A DNA stretch of 64,000 nt from Sipunculus nudus. Taxonomy: Eukaryota; Annelida; Sipuncula; Golfingiida; Sipunculidae. Numbering within the stretch: position 1 is the stretch's first letter; each line of letters begins with the position of its first letter. The DNA lies in NCBI GenBank assembly GCA_026874595.1, contig JAPPUL010000084.1, forward strand, positions 733,001 through 797,000, read 5' to 3'. Both the position numbers and the translations under genes were made by a program. A model generated the notes under the pieces. The model did no database searches and was not told the DNA's origin. It saw nothing but the letters and a program-made list of their open reading frames with translations. This document shows positions 36,735 to 46,111 of the stretch, piece after piece.

Positions 36735-38576
36735 CTATTCTTTAATCTCTTCTTTAACTCCAAAACATAATCTTACCTCTGTCCCTCCGCAAGCCTCCAG
36801 ATTGTCTGAAATTACTAACCCATCTTCTACTCCTTCTGCATCTACTAAATTATTATAATAATCCATACCCTCCTTTACTATACTTAATCCAAGTCCTGTC
36901 CCAAATCTTTTAACACCGCTACCTCCCTTATAAAACCTTTCAACTACTTTCTCCCTCTCTACTTCCGTTATCCCTACTCCTGTGTCTATTATCAAAAATA
37001 TTGCCCTGTTCGCTTCTCCTTTATACTCTATCCTTACCTCTCCCTCTTGTGTGTACTTTATTCCATTATCTATTACATCGTAAAATATACTGTAGAGCAA
37101 CTCCTTATCTCCTTTTAGCTCTATTGCATCCTCTTCTATCGCAGAATATACTCTAACTCCCTTCAACTCCCCATTACCCTTTAAACACTCTACTACCTCT
37201 TTAATTATCTCTACTATGTTAACTTTTTCATACTCAAATAAATTCTTCCCGCTATCAAGTTTATGTAATATATTAAAGTCCCTTATGAAATTCGATAGCA
37301 ACTCAACATTATTTTGTACTCCCTCTAATATTTCCTCTTTCTCCTCTAATAATCCCTCTTTATAAAGCTTCTTCGTATTACCCTCTATTACCTTTAATGG
37401 CTCAACTAACGCCTTTGTAACTTCTCGCGCAAAAACCCGCTTAAGCTCTCGACTCTTATATCCCTCCGTTACGTCATTTACTAGCATTAATACTCCGCCT
37501 CGCTTCAATAAACAAATTGTGCTTACATCCAGTATCTTCTCTTCAAGCGTTTGTGATAGCACCTCCTCTCGGATATTACGTCCCTTCAAAAGACATTCAT
37601 CTACATACCTTACTAGCTTATTGCTTCGTAAAATCTCATAATAATATTTCCCTTCTATCCCTTTCCCATATGATCGTTTATCTATGTTTAGTAATTTGTA
37701 CATCCCTCGATTACATAAGACTACCTTCCCTTCTTCGTCTAGTATCAATACCCCCTCCGATACATTCTCTACTACCGCTTCTATCTCACGGTTTCGCCTC
37801 TTTAACTCCAAAAATGTCTTCTTTATTTCATGTCCAATATCAAGAAATGCCTTCTCTACTACATATATCTCCTCAAATGAACTATACTCATATCCTCCCT
37901 TCCACACTCTCCCACCCCTTATTACTCCGCGCGTTGTAAATAAACTAAGTCGCTTTAAAACCCTAATTAGCCATCTACTAAAACTCACATTCCACAACAA
38001 TACTATTAACAAAAATAATATATACGATAATTGCAAACCCTTAGAATACTTCCTCTCCATCTCATCTAATATATCACTACTTCGTCCTAAGCGTATATAA
38101 TATTTTCCAAGCTTTAAGGTATTGTAAATATAGCTTTCCATACCACCACCTTCTAGCCTCTGATAGCCTCTCATATTACCATACCCTCCCCCCTGCGCTC
38201 CCAATATGTCTTCCTTATACACTAACTCCTTTATATCATGCTTTTTACCCTCTTCTAATACATTCCCAAATGTATCGCGACTGCCATAATATAACAACTT
38301 ATCATCCATCACCAGCATATGACCATACGGTATTATACTATGCAATAACTTAAGCTTATTTCTAAGTTCAGAATCACTTAATTCTATCCCCCTACCACCA
38401 CCTTCAAGATTCTTTACATATCCATATATCCCCAGTATCTGCTCACGCATCCCCTCATTATATATTTTCCATATCCTTTCACTTAGATAATTATCCAACA
38501 AAATATACATAAAGATACTCAATAGCAAAAATACTAAGCTTACTCCGTATCTTAAAACATTTGAGAGCTTCTTCAT
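36735..38576 (-). CDS. PhoR-like sensor histidine kinase lacking the phosphoacceptor His
   Basis: 613 residues. TM1 at about 10-30, a periplasmic loop, TM2 at about 178-200, a linker, a PAS-like domain (ENVSEGVLILDEEGKVVLCN), a dimerisation helix pair, and an intact HATPase (DVIDNGIKYT, DTGVGI, FGTGLGLSIVK). The H-box reads EVTKALVEPL where PhoR proteins have VSHELKTPL: the His is Lys388 (codon 37413-37415) and the following Glu is Ala. Autophosphorylation at the normal site is therefore impossible. ATP binding is kept. It may act as a regulator or heterodimer partner, or be decaying. It sits after phoU; no phoB is nearby. Confidence 0.88.
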   Translation of the reverse strand: MKKLSNVLRYGVSLVFLLLSIFMYILLDNYLSERIWKIYNEGMREQILGIYGYVKNLEGGGRGIELSDSELRNKLKLLHSIIPYGHMLVMDDKLLYYGSRDTFGNVLEEGKKHDIKELVYKEDILGAQGGGYGNMRGYQRLEGGGMESYIYNTLKLGKYYIRLGRSSDILDEMERKYSKGLQLSYILFLLIVLLWNVSFSRWLIRVLKRLSLFTTRGVIRGGRVWKGGYEYSSFEEIYVVEKAFLDIGHEIKKTFLELKRRNREIEAVVENVSEGVLILDEEGKVVLCNRGMYKLLNIDKRSYGKGIEGKYYYEILRSNKLVRYVDECLLKGRNIREEVLSQTLEEKILDVSTICLLKRGGVLMLVNDVTEGYKSRELKRVFAREVTKALVEPLKVIEGNTKKLYKEGLLEEKEEILEGVQNNVELLSNFIRDFNILHKLDSGKNLFEYEKVNIVEIIKEVVECLKGNGELKGVRVYSAIEEDAIELKGDKELLYSIFYDVIDNGIKYTQEGEVRIEYKGEANRAIFLIIDTGVGITEVEREKVVERFYKGGSGVKRFGTGLGLSIVKEGMDYYNNLVDAEGVEDGLVISDNLEACGGTEVRLCFGVKEEIKE

Positions 38577-38617
38577 CTAAGCTTTCCCTTCCATTGCCTT
38601 ATTTTTAATCACTTTCT

Positions 38618-38653
38618 CCATCTCCCCTCCCATCTCCCCTCCCATCTCCCCTT
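38618..38653 (-). repeat. 12-nt tandem repeat between phoU and the kinase gene
   Basis: Three copies of a CCCATCTCCCCT-type unit on the plus strand (purine-rich on the coding strand) in the 82-bp gap. It may contribute ribosome-binding purines or simply be slippage product. Confidence 0.75.
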
Positions 38654-38658
38654 TTAAA

Positions 38659-39372
38659 TCAATCTTTATACTTTAATTTATCTTTCTTCTCTAACTGATC
38701 CACTTTGTGTTTTACTATCTTCCCTTCTACCAAATATATCGCATCCTCGCATATGTTTTTTGCATGATCTCCTATCCGTTCAAGACTTTTTGATATATTG
38801 CTATAGGATAAGCCTATCTCTAGTAAACTCGCCTCCTCACATATCTTAAGCACTTGTAACAGAAACTTCTCATATAGATTATCCAGTTCATTATCCTCCT
38901 CTATCGTTTCACGCGCTCGTTTTACGTCCTCTTGCATGAACGATTCTAAAGCCTTCCTAAGCATCCCTACTGCCATGTCTCCCATCACATAAACCTCTTC
39001 TTTCATCGTTAATGCCTTATCCTTAAACGCTACCTCCTCTTCCTTCTCTACCAAAAATATTGCCTCCTCCGCTATCTTTACTGCATAATCCCCCATCCGC
39101 TCCAAATCACTGTTTACTTTCAATGTCGATGCCACTACTCGTAAATCTATTGCTATCGGCTGCTTCAACGCAAATATCTTTAGGCATATCTTATCTATTA
39201 TTACTTCTAAATTGTTTATATATGAGTCATTCTTACATACCTTCTGCGCAAGCCCATCATCTAATTGCTTAAGTGCCTTTAATGCATTTATTATCGCCTC
39301 CTCTACCGCATTACCCATCTCCGCAAGCTCTTTCTTCAATTTCTCTATCTCTCTATCTAATCGTATCTTCAC
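38659..39372 (-). CDS. phoU: phosphate transport regulator PhoU
   Basis: 237 residues of two PhoU helical bundles, each with the metal-binding pattern: MGNAVEEAI and ERMGDYAVKIAEEAIFL in the first half, ERIGDHAKNICEDAIYLV in the second. It couples the Pst transporter to the PhoR sensor and restrains phosphate uptake. It lies between pstB and the PhoR-like gene, as expected for a pst operon. Confidence 0.95.
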   Translation of the reverse strand: MKIRLDREIEKLKKELAEMGNAVEEAIINALKALKQLDDGLAQKVCKNDSYINNLEVIIDKICLKIFALKQPIAIDLRVVASTLKVNSDLERMGDYAVKIAEEAIFLVEKEEEVAFKDKALTMKEEVYVMGDMAVGMLRKALESFMQEDVKRARETIEEDNELDNLYEKFLLQVLKICEEASLLEIGLSYSNISKSLERIGDHAKNICEDAIYLVEGKIVKHKVDQLEKKDKLKYKD

Positions 39373-39476
39373 CCTTTCACCTCCCTCTTTTTCTTTTTTT
39401 TACCGCCAAAACCATTACTAATAAATACTAAAACAATTCTTTACAACAAGTTAGCTCTTTCCTAATTTAACATCTC

Positions 39477-40253
39477 TTATCCAAAACGACCCGTTACGTA
39501 CTCTTCCGTTTTCTTCTTTTGCGGATTTGTGAATATTTTCTCTGTTGTATCATATTCTATCAATTCTCCCAAATAGAAAAAGGCTGTGTAATCTGATACT
39601 CGCGCCGCCTCTTGCATGTTGTGGGTTACTATTACTATTGTATAGTGCTTCTTTAATTCAAATATTAACTCCTCTATCTTTGTTGTGGCTATCGGATCAA
39701 GTGCACTCGCCGGCTCGTCCATCAAAAGTACATCAGGTTCTACTGCCAACGCTCGCGCTATGCATAACCTTTGTTGTTGCCCTCCTGATAAGCCAAAGGC
39801 CGAAGTGTGAAGCCTATCTTTTACCTCCTCCCATAACCCCACCCTCTCCAAAACATCTTCTACCAAAACCTTTAATTTACTCTTGTTTCGCTGCCCAAAT
39901 ATCTTCGGCCCATACGCTATATTCTCAAAAATTGTCTTGGGAAACGGATTCGAACGCTGGAATACCATCCCCACTTGCTTCCTAAGCTGTACCACATCCA
40001 TATCTTTAAATATATCTACACCATCTATATAGACTTTCCCTACAAGACGTGTCCCCTCTATTAACTCGTTCATCCGATTTAAATTCTTTAAAAATGTCGT
40101 CTTCCCACAGCCCGACGGCCCTATTAACGCTGTTACCCTGTTTTTATACATTGTCATGCTTATGTCTTTTAGCGCCTTCTCCACTTCATTATAATAAAAA
40201 TCCAAACCCTCTACTCTTATCTTCTCTTTAAGCTCTCCATTTCCATTATTCAT
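39477..40253 (-). CDS. pstB: phosphate ABC transporter ATPase PstB
   Basis: 258 residues. Walker [15 protein letters not shown]-loop, signature [15 protein letters not shown], Walker [14 protein letters not shown], and the PstB-specific [18 protein letters not shown] and [15 protein letters not shown]. It powers high-affinity phosphate uptake at the inner membrane with PstA and PstC. Confidence 0.97.
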   Translation of the reverse strand: MNNGNGELKEKIRVEGLDFYYNEVEKALKDISMTMYKNRVTALIGPSGCGKTTFLKNLNRMNELIEGTRLVGKVYIDGVDIFKDMDVVQLRKQVGMVFQRSNPFPKTIFENIAYGPKIFGQRNKSKLKVLVEDVLERVGLWEEVKDRLHTSAFGLSGGQQQRLCIARALAVEPDVLLMDEPASALDPIATTKIEELIFELKKHYTIVIVTHNMQEAARVSDYTAFFYLGELIEYDTTEKIFTNPQKKKTEEYVTGRFG

Positions 40254-40289
40254 AAATACCCCATGACTTATTATATAAATAAAACTATT

Positions 40290-41861
40290 CTAAAATTTAT
40301 ATTTACTAAACTTCGTTCTTATCCGACGACGTACCACTATCGCAAGCAAGTTTAATAAAAACGTTAAAACCAATAACACAAATACCGTCGCATACAATAC
40401 CGGCTTTGCCGCCTCCACATCAGGTGACTGCGTCGCTAGTATATATATATGATACCCAAGTTCCATAAACTGATTGTTAAGCTCTGTTGGCAGTTCTGCA
40501 AGATAATATGCTGCTCCGGTAAACAGTATCGGCGCAACCTCTCCTACCCCTCGACTTACTGATAATACTGCTCCTGTTAAAATCCCCGCAAGTGCATTTG
40601 GTATTACTAGTTTTGTTATCGTTTGAAACTTCGTTGCTCCAAGTGCATAACTACCACTCCTTATGTCTTCCGGAATACTCCTTAATGCCTCTTCTGTCGA
40701 TACTATAACTACCGGCAAAGTTAATAACGCAAGTACCAAAGATGCCCAGATTATCGCAGGCTGACCATATACTAGCTCTCCATCGTAAAATATCTTGTCT
40801 ATTCCTACTCCTACAAACTGTATGAAAAAGCCAAGACCAAATAAGCCAAATACTATTGCAGGTACTCCCGCTAAGTTGTGTATCGCAAGACGAACCATCC
40901 TCGTAAATATATTCTCTTTTGCATACTCATTTAAATATAAAGCCGTTATAACTCCTATCGGGATAACTGCAAAACTCATCAATATTACTAACGCTACTGT
41001 CCCAAATATCGCCGAAAATATACCCCCTTTACTAAATCCACCCCCAGGACTCGTTCCTACAAACTTTTCAAGTGGCGTATACTCAAATTCTATCTTTCGA
41101 AATCCTAACTTTAATCTCTCAAGCTCTTTAGCACTAACATACCTCCTCTCCCCCTCGCTAAACCCTTTATACGCTTTTATATATCTAAAAAGACGCTTTA
41201 TATATTCTTCGCTTTCTAATAATACTCCACCCCCTAAGCTACCTTCATATTTAGATAATAATTCTTTTTGCGATTTATCATAAAGTTCATACTCTCCTCC
41301 CCTAAATTCTCCATATTCAGATAAATATTTAAGCAATTCATCCCGGTATACATATTCTTCACTCTCCTCTACATAAACATAAACACTCTGCAATACTTTA
41401 AGTATTTCTTCATTATATCCGATGCCCCCAAGCAGCTTTCCAAGTTCTATATAAGATTTATCATCAAGCGTCTCCGCTAAAACGTACGTATCCTTATAAT
41501 ATAAACCTCCAAAATATTCTTCTCTATCTTTCTTATATATCTTTAGTATCTTTTCCCTACCCTCAACATCCAGTAAGCTTAATATCTCATCTCCAAAATC
41601 TTTCTCATACAATAGCTTCGGATGTCTTATCTCCTTCTCTATACGCTCAAAATCATCTCCACTAATACTCTCAGGTACTCGCCCGTAGAATATCTTAGTC
41701 CCCTCATAGCCTATGTCCCCTACTATTATAGCTAATACTAGTATCACCACCGACATAGCTAAAAAACTTAAGAGCACAAACATACTCGTATGCTTTTTAA
41801 GCACTCTTAGCGTTCCTTTATATCTTTCCCTAAAACTACTATATAACACTCTTACCCCCAC
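40290..41861 (-). CDS. pstA: phosphate ABC transporter permease PstA with a large extra N-terminal domain
   Basis: 523 residues; typical PstA is about 280-300. After TM1 (about 28-48) there is a charged, soluble, probably periplasmic insertion of about 220 residues (50-270). The usual PstA region then resumes at TSPGGG...GGIFSAIFGTVALV, with the EAA-type loop EALRSIPEDIRSGSYALGATKFQTI and GVGEVAPILFTGAAY. Its first 23 bases overlap pstC, so translation is coupled. The insertion has no family I recognise. Confidence 0.93.
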   Translation of the reverse strand: MGVRVLYSSFRERYKGTLRVLKKHTSMFVLLSFLAMSVVILVLAIIVGDIGYEGTKIFYGRVPESISGDDFERIEKEIRHPKLLYEKDFGDEILSLLDVEGREKILKIYKKDREEYFGGLYYKDTYVLAETLDDKSYIELGKLLGGIGYNEEILKVLQSVYVYVEESEEYVYRDELLKYLSEYGEFRGGEYELYDKSQKELLSKYEGSLGGGVLLESEEYIKRLFRYIKAYKGFSEGERRYVSAKELERLKLGFRKIEFEYTPLEKFVGTSPGGGFSKGGIFSAIFGTVALVILMSFAVIPIGVITALYLNEYAKENIFTRMVRLAIHNLAGVPAIVFGLFGLGFFIQFVGVGIDKIFYDGELVYGQPAIIWASLVLALLTLPVVIVSTEEALRSIPEDIRSGSYALGATKFQTITKLVIPNALAGILTGAVLSVSRGVGEVAPILFTGAAYYLAELPTELNNQFMELGYHIYILATQSPDVEAAKPVLYATVFVLLVLTFLLNLLAIVVRRRIRTKFSKYKF

Positions 41862-42867
41862 CCCTACCCTTCACCCCTCCAGCCCCTCGCAATCTCTTTT
41901 CAAAACCATTTACTATTATTGCACCTATATAGTTTATAATAAACGTCAACGAGAATAGTAAAAAACCTAAAAAGAATAGTACTGTATAATGAGTGTCCCC
42001 AAAAACCACCTCTCCCATCTCTGCCGCAATCGATGCTGATATCGTCCTAAGTGATGCTCCTATATCCCAAGTGAGTATAGGCGCATTACCACTTACCATC
42101 AATACTATCATCGTCTCCCCTATCGCACGACCAAACCCAAGCACTACCGCTGCAAATATTCCCGGCAAGGCAGCAGGGAAAACTATTTTATAACTAGTTT
42201 GATTATAATTTGCTCCAAGTGCAAGTGATGCCTCCTTATACGACTTCGGTACGCTATTTAGGGCGTCTTCCGATATTGTATATATTATAGGTATAACTGC
42301 AAAACTAAGTGCTATGCCTGCCGTAAACCCATTTAAACGAAACGTTAATCCAAATAAATCTTGCATCCACGTTGCCATTACCATCAATGCAAAAAAACCC
42401 AAAACTACCGACGGTATCCCCGCAAGTAGTTCTATCATCGGCTTTATTATTTCATTTACTTTCCTATTTGCAAATTGTGATGTATATATTGCCGCCAAAA
42501 CCGCTATAGGCACTCCAAATAACATTGCTATTAGCGTTACCTTGATACTTGAAATCAGCAACGGCAATATACTAAATTTTGGATAATCTGAATTAGGCTG
42601 CCATATGTGTCTTGCATCATCATATCCCTCAAATACTTGCGGTAAGAAAAGTTTTGAGAGACTTGCTTCCTTAAATACTTCAGAGTCTGTAAAAACTGGA
42701 ATTGCTTCCTTTGCTATAAATATGAAGATTAAGAATATCGTTATTATCGAGAATGAGGCTACCACAAAAGTGAAAACCTTAAATAATGTATCCGCTAGAT
42801 TGCTTCTTTTTGAACCAAAGAGAGTTTTAAGTCTTGATACCAGATTTTTATTGCCGCTCTGGCCCAT
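41839..42867 (-). CDS. pstC: phosphate ABC transporter permease PstC
   Basis: 342 residues with six predicted membrane segments. Family motifs: PLLISSIKVTLIAMLFGVPIAVLAAIYTSQFA, ELLAGIPSVVLGFFAL, the EAA loop EDALNSVPKSYKEASLALGANYNQT, and GRAIGETMIVLMVSGNAP. The C-terminal tail ends in a Gly/Arg/Lys run (GGVKGRGGGKS) produced by the purine-rich overlap with pstA. Confidence 0.95.
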   Translation of the reverse strand: MGQSGNKNLVSRLKTLFGSKRSNLADTLFKVFTFVVASFSIITIFLIFIFIAKEAIPVFTDSEVFKEASLSKLFLPQVFEGYDDARHIWQPNSDYPKFSILPLLISSIKVTLIAMLFGVPIAVLAAIYTSQFANRKVNEIIKPMIELLAGIPSVVLGFFALMVMATWMQDLFGLTFRLNGFTAGIALSFAVIPIIYTISEDALNSVPKSYKEASLALGANYNQTSYKIVFPAALPGIFAAVVLGFGRAIGETMIVLMVSGNAPILTWDIGASLRTISASIAAEMGEVVFGDTHYTVLFFLGFLLFSLTFIINYIGAIIVNGFEKRLRGAGGVKGRGGGKSVI

Positions 42868-42935
42868 TGATAAACTCCAAATTAATAAGTTTTTGCGAAT
42901 ACAACTAAAAAGCCATACTCACAAAAACTAAAGAC

Positions 42936-43850
42936 TTACTTTACAGGATAATACCCCACGTCCTTAACTATCTTTTGCCCATCAGAGCTTAGTATCCAAT
43001 CTATATACTCCTTAATTGCCGGCTGCTTTTCCATCGCCTGCTTAGTTGTATATATAAATAGATATCTACTCAAAGGATAGTCTCCCGATTTAACATTCTC
43101 ATCATTTGGATAATAAGCACTCTGCCCAGTCTCCCGGCTAATCTTCGCTAGCTTTATCGCCTTAGAATAAGCTTTGCCACCATATCCAATCCCATTAACA
43201 TCCTTTGAAACTGCATTTACTATAGCTGAGGTGCCAGGCAGACTTTGTATACTATCTCCAAAATCTTTCCCTTTCAAAACATTCTTCTTAAAATATGAGT
43301 AGGTCCCTGAACTGTTTTCTCTACCATAAGCTACTATAGGGCGATTAGTCCCTCCAACTTTATTCCAATTTGAAACCTGTCCTCGAAATATTAAAGATAA
43401 CTGAGGAAAAGATAAACTATCTATCTTATTGTCCTTATGCAAATAGACTGAAAGTCCATCCATTGCACTTTTAAACTCAACAAGATCATATCCCTTAGCA
43501 TTTAGTTTCTTTACTTCCTTTTCCTTAATAGATCGACTTGCATTTGCTATATCTGTAGTCCCATTAAGCAAAGCTGCAATCCCAACCCCACTACCACCAC
43601 CAGTTACCTGAACAGTAACATCTTTGTTCACTTTAGAATACTCAACAGCCCACTTTTGTCCCATAAGGACCATAGTATCAGAGCCCTTAACCGTAACACT
43701 TGCCTTTTGTTTCGAAAGACTTGCAGATTGCTTTTTAGCATCTTTCCCCTTACTCTGAGGGCCACTACCACAAGCCGACAATATTACACTAAGTGATGTA
43801 AAAATAGCTAATACAATCACTTTTGTGTAACCAATTTTTTTTAGGAACAT
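42936..43850 (-). CDS. pstS: periplasmic phosphate-binding protein PstS
   Basis: 304 residues. Lipoprotein signal peptide (LSVILSACGSG, Cys at about 27). Phosphate-binding segments: KGSDTMVLMGQ, GGGSGVGIAALLNGTTDIANASR, YGRENSSGTYSYFKK. First gene of the minus-strand run pstS-pstC-pstA-pstB-phoU-kinase-mltB-purM. GGAGGATTTAA upstream of the ATG acts as ribosome binding site. I saw no PHO-box-like direct repeat in the 293 bp upstream, but there is a 16-bp tandem duplication at 44033-44064. Confidence 0.94.
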   Translation of the reverse strand: MFLKKIGYTKVIVLAIFTSLSVILSACGSGPQSKGKDAKKQSASLSKQKASVTVKGSDTMVLMGQKWAVEYSKVNKDVTVQVTGGGSGVGIAALLNGTTDIANASRSIKEKEVKKLNAKGYDLVEFKSAMDGLSVYLHKDNKIDSLSFPQLSLIFRGQVSNWNKVGGTNRPIVAYGRENSSGTYSYFKKNVLKGKDFGDSIQSLPGTSAIVNAVSKDVNGIGYGGKAYSKAIKLAKISRETGQSAYYPNDENVKSGDYPLSRYLFIYTTKQAMEKQPAIKEYIDWILSSDGQKIVKDVGYYPVK

Positions 43851-44032
43851 AAGTTAAATCCTCCAAAAAAATAAGTACTAAGTCTAGATGCCATCATTAA
43901 TAATAAAGTCAACTTAAAAGTAAACCGTAAAAAATATACAAAATATACCTTTCCCTGTTAAAGACATCTATTTAAACCCTATCCAAAAATAAAAGCTACC
44001 CCAAAAAGAATAAAAATGCTAACTTAAAACAA

Positions 44033-44064
44033 AGTCATAGACTTATAAAGTCATAGACTTATAA
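44033..44064. repeat. 16-nt tandem duplication
   Basis: The unit AGTCATAGACTTATAA occurs twice in a row in the divergent region between pstS and the transaldolase gene. It could be a pair of regulator half-sites or simply slippage. Confidence 0.7.
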
Positions 44065-44143
44065 AGAAACAAGAATTAATACATTAAACTAAATCGCCAT
44101 ACACCAAAAGCAAGTTATAAAAGAAGAGGTATAAAGAAAAGGT

Positions 44144-44824
44144 ATGCAATTATTTATAGACACAGCAAACCTAAAAGAGATAGAACAGATGAAAGATTTT
44201 ATAGACGGAGTTACAACAAATCCTTCACTGGTCTCAAAAGAAAACTCAAAAGAAAACTCAAAAGAAAACTCAAAAGAAAAAAAATCATTCAAAGAGTCGC
44301 TAAAGCTAATATCACAGATGATAGATGGGCCAATAAGTGCTGAAGTAATAAGCACAGAGCTTATGAGTATGCTAAAGGAGGCTTTTGAACTTGCTAAAAT
44401 AAGTGAAAATATAGTAATAAAGCTGCCAATGACTCAAGATGGACTTCGAGCTTCAAAAGCATTGTATAAAGAAGGGATAAAAACGAATGTAACATTGTGC
44501 TTTTCGGCAAATCAAGCTCTACTTGCCGCAAAGGCTTTTGCAACTTATGTAAGTCCATTTATAGGACGCCTTGAGGATATTGGTGAAAACGGAATAAAGT
44601 TAATTGAGGATATAGTTAAAATATATGAGCACTATGAATTCAAGACAAAAATAATATCAGCAAGTATAAGAAAGCCAAAACACGTATCAGAAGTGGCAAA
44701 AGCCAAAAGCCATGTAGCAACAATTCCATATAACATATTAAAACAACTTATAAAACACCCTCTAACAGATAAGGGAATTGAAATATTCATAAAGGATTGG
44801 CAGGAGAGTGGTTTAAATATCTAG
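44144..44824 (+). CDS. transaldolase (TalC/FSA type)
   Basis: 226 residues. Short transaldolase barrel: [32 protein letters not shown] with the Schiff-base Lys, [24 protein letters not shown]. It acts in the non-oxidative pentose phosphate pathway or as fructose-6-phosphate aldolase. Right after NPSLVSK there is an in-frame insertion of NSKE repeated (12-nt DNA units, 44236-44284), which lengthens a loop near the active site compared with the usual GRDFKE. The barrel is otherwise complete. Confidence 0.92.
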   Translation: MQLFIDTANLKEIEQMKDFIDGVTTNPSLVSKENSKENSKENSKEKKSFKESLKLISQMIDGPISAEVISTELMSMLKEAFELAKISENIVIKLPMTQDGLRASKALYKEGIKTNVTLCFSANQALLAAKAFATYVSPFIGRLEDIGENGIKLIEDIVKIYEHYEFKTKIISASIRKPKHVSEVAKAKSHVATIPYNILKQLIKHPLTDKGIEIFIKDWQESGLNI

Positions 44825-44828
44825 AAAA

Positions 44829-44901
44829 ACTCTATTTTCTTCTAAAGACTATTTTATTTTATCAAAAAACTTATACGAAAAACTTATACTTAAAATAGAG
44901 T
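44829..44901. repeat. 10-bp inverted repeat upstream of the AttH-like gene
   Basis: ACTCTATTTT (44829-44838) and AAAATAGAGT (44892-44901) flank 53 nt that include a tandem AAAAACTTATAC duplication, just before the ATG at 44912. It may be a terminator-like or operator structure; weak. Confidence 0.4.
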
Positions 44902-44911
44902 ATCTGCTAAA

Positions 44912-46111
44912 ATGGACAAAAAGATTATAAATAATATATTGCTAAGTATATTCATTGTAACTTATGCTATACAAGCTGTTTATAGCAAAGAGTTTGACAA
45001 AGAAGGGAGAAGGTGGCAGAATAAAGAAGTTAAAAAAAGAGCAAGTTACAAATTCCCAAAAGATCACTTTGCACATAAAGGCTATGAGATAGAGTGGTGG
45101 TACTATACAGGACATTTTAGAGTTGAGAGTTTAGAAAAGGACTATGGGTATGAGCTAACATTTTTCAAGATAGAGCTTGGAAAAGCTAGTGCTTTTAAGA
45201 GAAAGCTTTATAAAACTTTCAAAGCAAAGCCAATATACATGTCTCATTTTGCAATATCAGATAAAACAAAAAAAAAGTATTATTATAAAGAAAAGCTAAC
45301 AAGGCCAATAGGAGGGGTATCGGGAGCAAGCGAGGATAGATATGAGATATGGAACGGCTTATGGAGCGTAAAATTAAACGAAGTTGGAAAGCATATACTA
45401 AAAGCAAAGATGGATGAAGGAGGAAAGAGCTACAAGCTAGAATTAATCTTAGAAGCCAAAAAGAAACCTGTAATACATGGAAATGGTTTAAGTTTTAAGG
45501 GCGAGGAGGCTGATAACTATTCCTATTACTATTCTATTCCCCGACTTAGTACAAAAGGCTATCTATCTATAGACGGGAAAAGACATAAACTAAAAGATGG
45601 GATTAGTTGGTTTGATCACGAATGGATGAATAATAGGAAATATTTTGTTGCAAGGTGGGATTGGTTTAGCATACAACTTTCTAATGGAACAGATATAATG
45701 TTTTATAAAATAAAAGATGCGAATAACATAGTACAAGCCGTTTCACAAGGGACATTAAGCGATAAAGAGCAGAAGAAGACACACCTTTCATTAAGCGATA
45801 CAAAAATAAAGGAATTAAGGTATTGGGAAAGCAAAAAGACAGGAGCTAGATATCCTGTTGCATGGAATTTAGAGATTAAAAAAGGCGAGATAGAAATAAA
45901 TTTAGATATAGAAGCTTCTTTTGAGTCCCAAGAGTTCGTGCCACAAAGTGGGCAAGGAGTAATATATTGGGAGGGAGCGGTAGATGTAAAAGGTTTAATA
46001 GACGGAGAGGCTGTAGATGGGCTTGGATACGTTGAGTTAGTTGGCTATGCAAGAAAAGCAAGAAAAGCAAGAAAAGGAATAAAAGAAAGTAAATTATTAA
46101 AAACACGATGA
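44912..46111 (+). CDS. exported AttH/CrtC-like lipocalin-domain protein
   Basis: 399 residues. A signal peptide ends near TYAIQAVYSK. The lipocalin-like hydratase fold shows EIEWWYYTGHFRVE, YMSHFAISD, YYYSIPRLSTKGYLSIDGK, SWFDHEWM and WDWFSIQLSNGT, all typical of AttH and carotenoid 1,2-hydratase relatives. No carotenoid gene is nearby, so an AttH-type exported lipid-binding role is more likely than CrtC. The C-terminus ends with an ARKARKARKG run from a 9-nt repeat (46048-46076). The last 4 bases overlap the next gene (ATGA), so translation is coupled. Confidence 0.8.
   Translation: MDKKIINNILLSIFIVTYAIQAVYSKEFDKEGRRWQNKEVKKRASYKFPKDHFAHKGYEIEWWYYTGHFRVESLEKDYGYELTFFKIELGKASAFKRKLYKTFKAKPIYMSHFAISDKTKKKYYYKEKLTRPIGGVSGASEDRYEIWNGLWSVKLNEVGKHILKAKMDEGGKSYKLELILEAKKKPVIHGNGLSFKGEEADNYSYYYSIPRLSTKGYLSIDGKRHKLKDGISWFDHEWMNNRKYFVARWDWFSIQLSNGTDIMFYKIKDANNIVQAVSQGTLSDKEQKKTHLSLSDTKIKELRYWESKKTGARYPVAWNLEIKKGEIEINLDIEASFESQEFVPQSGQGVIYWEGAVDVKGLIDGEAVDGLGYVELVGYARKARKARKGIKESKLLKTR

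Noticed and set aside
39951-39966. GGATTCGAACG resembling a tRNA element
   Set aside because: It encodes the conserved RSNPF segment of PstB; no tRNA fold around it.
43851-44143. PHO box upstream of pstS
   Set aside because: No pair of 7-bp direct repeats with the PhoB spacing; only a 16-bp tandem duplication is present.
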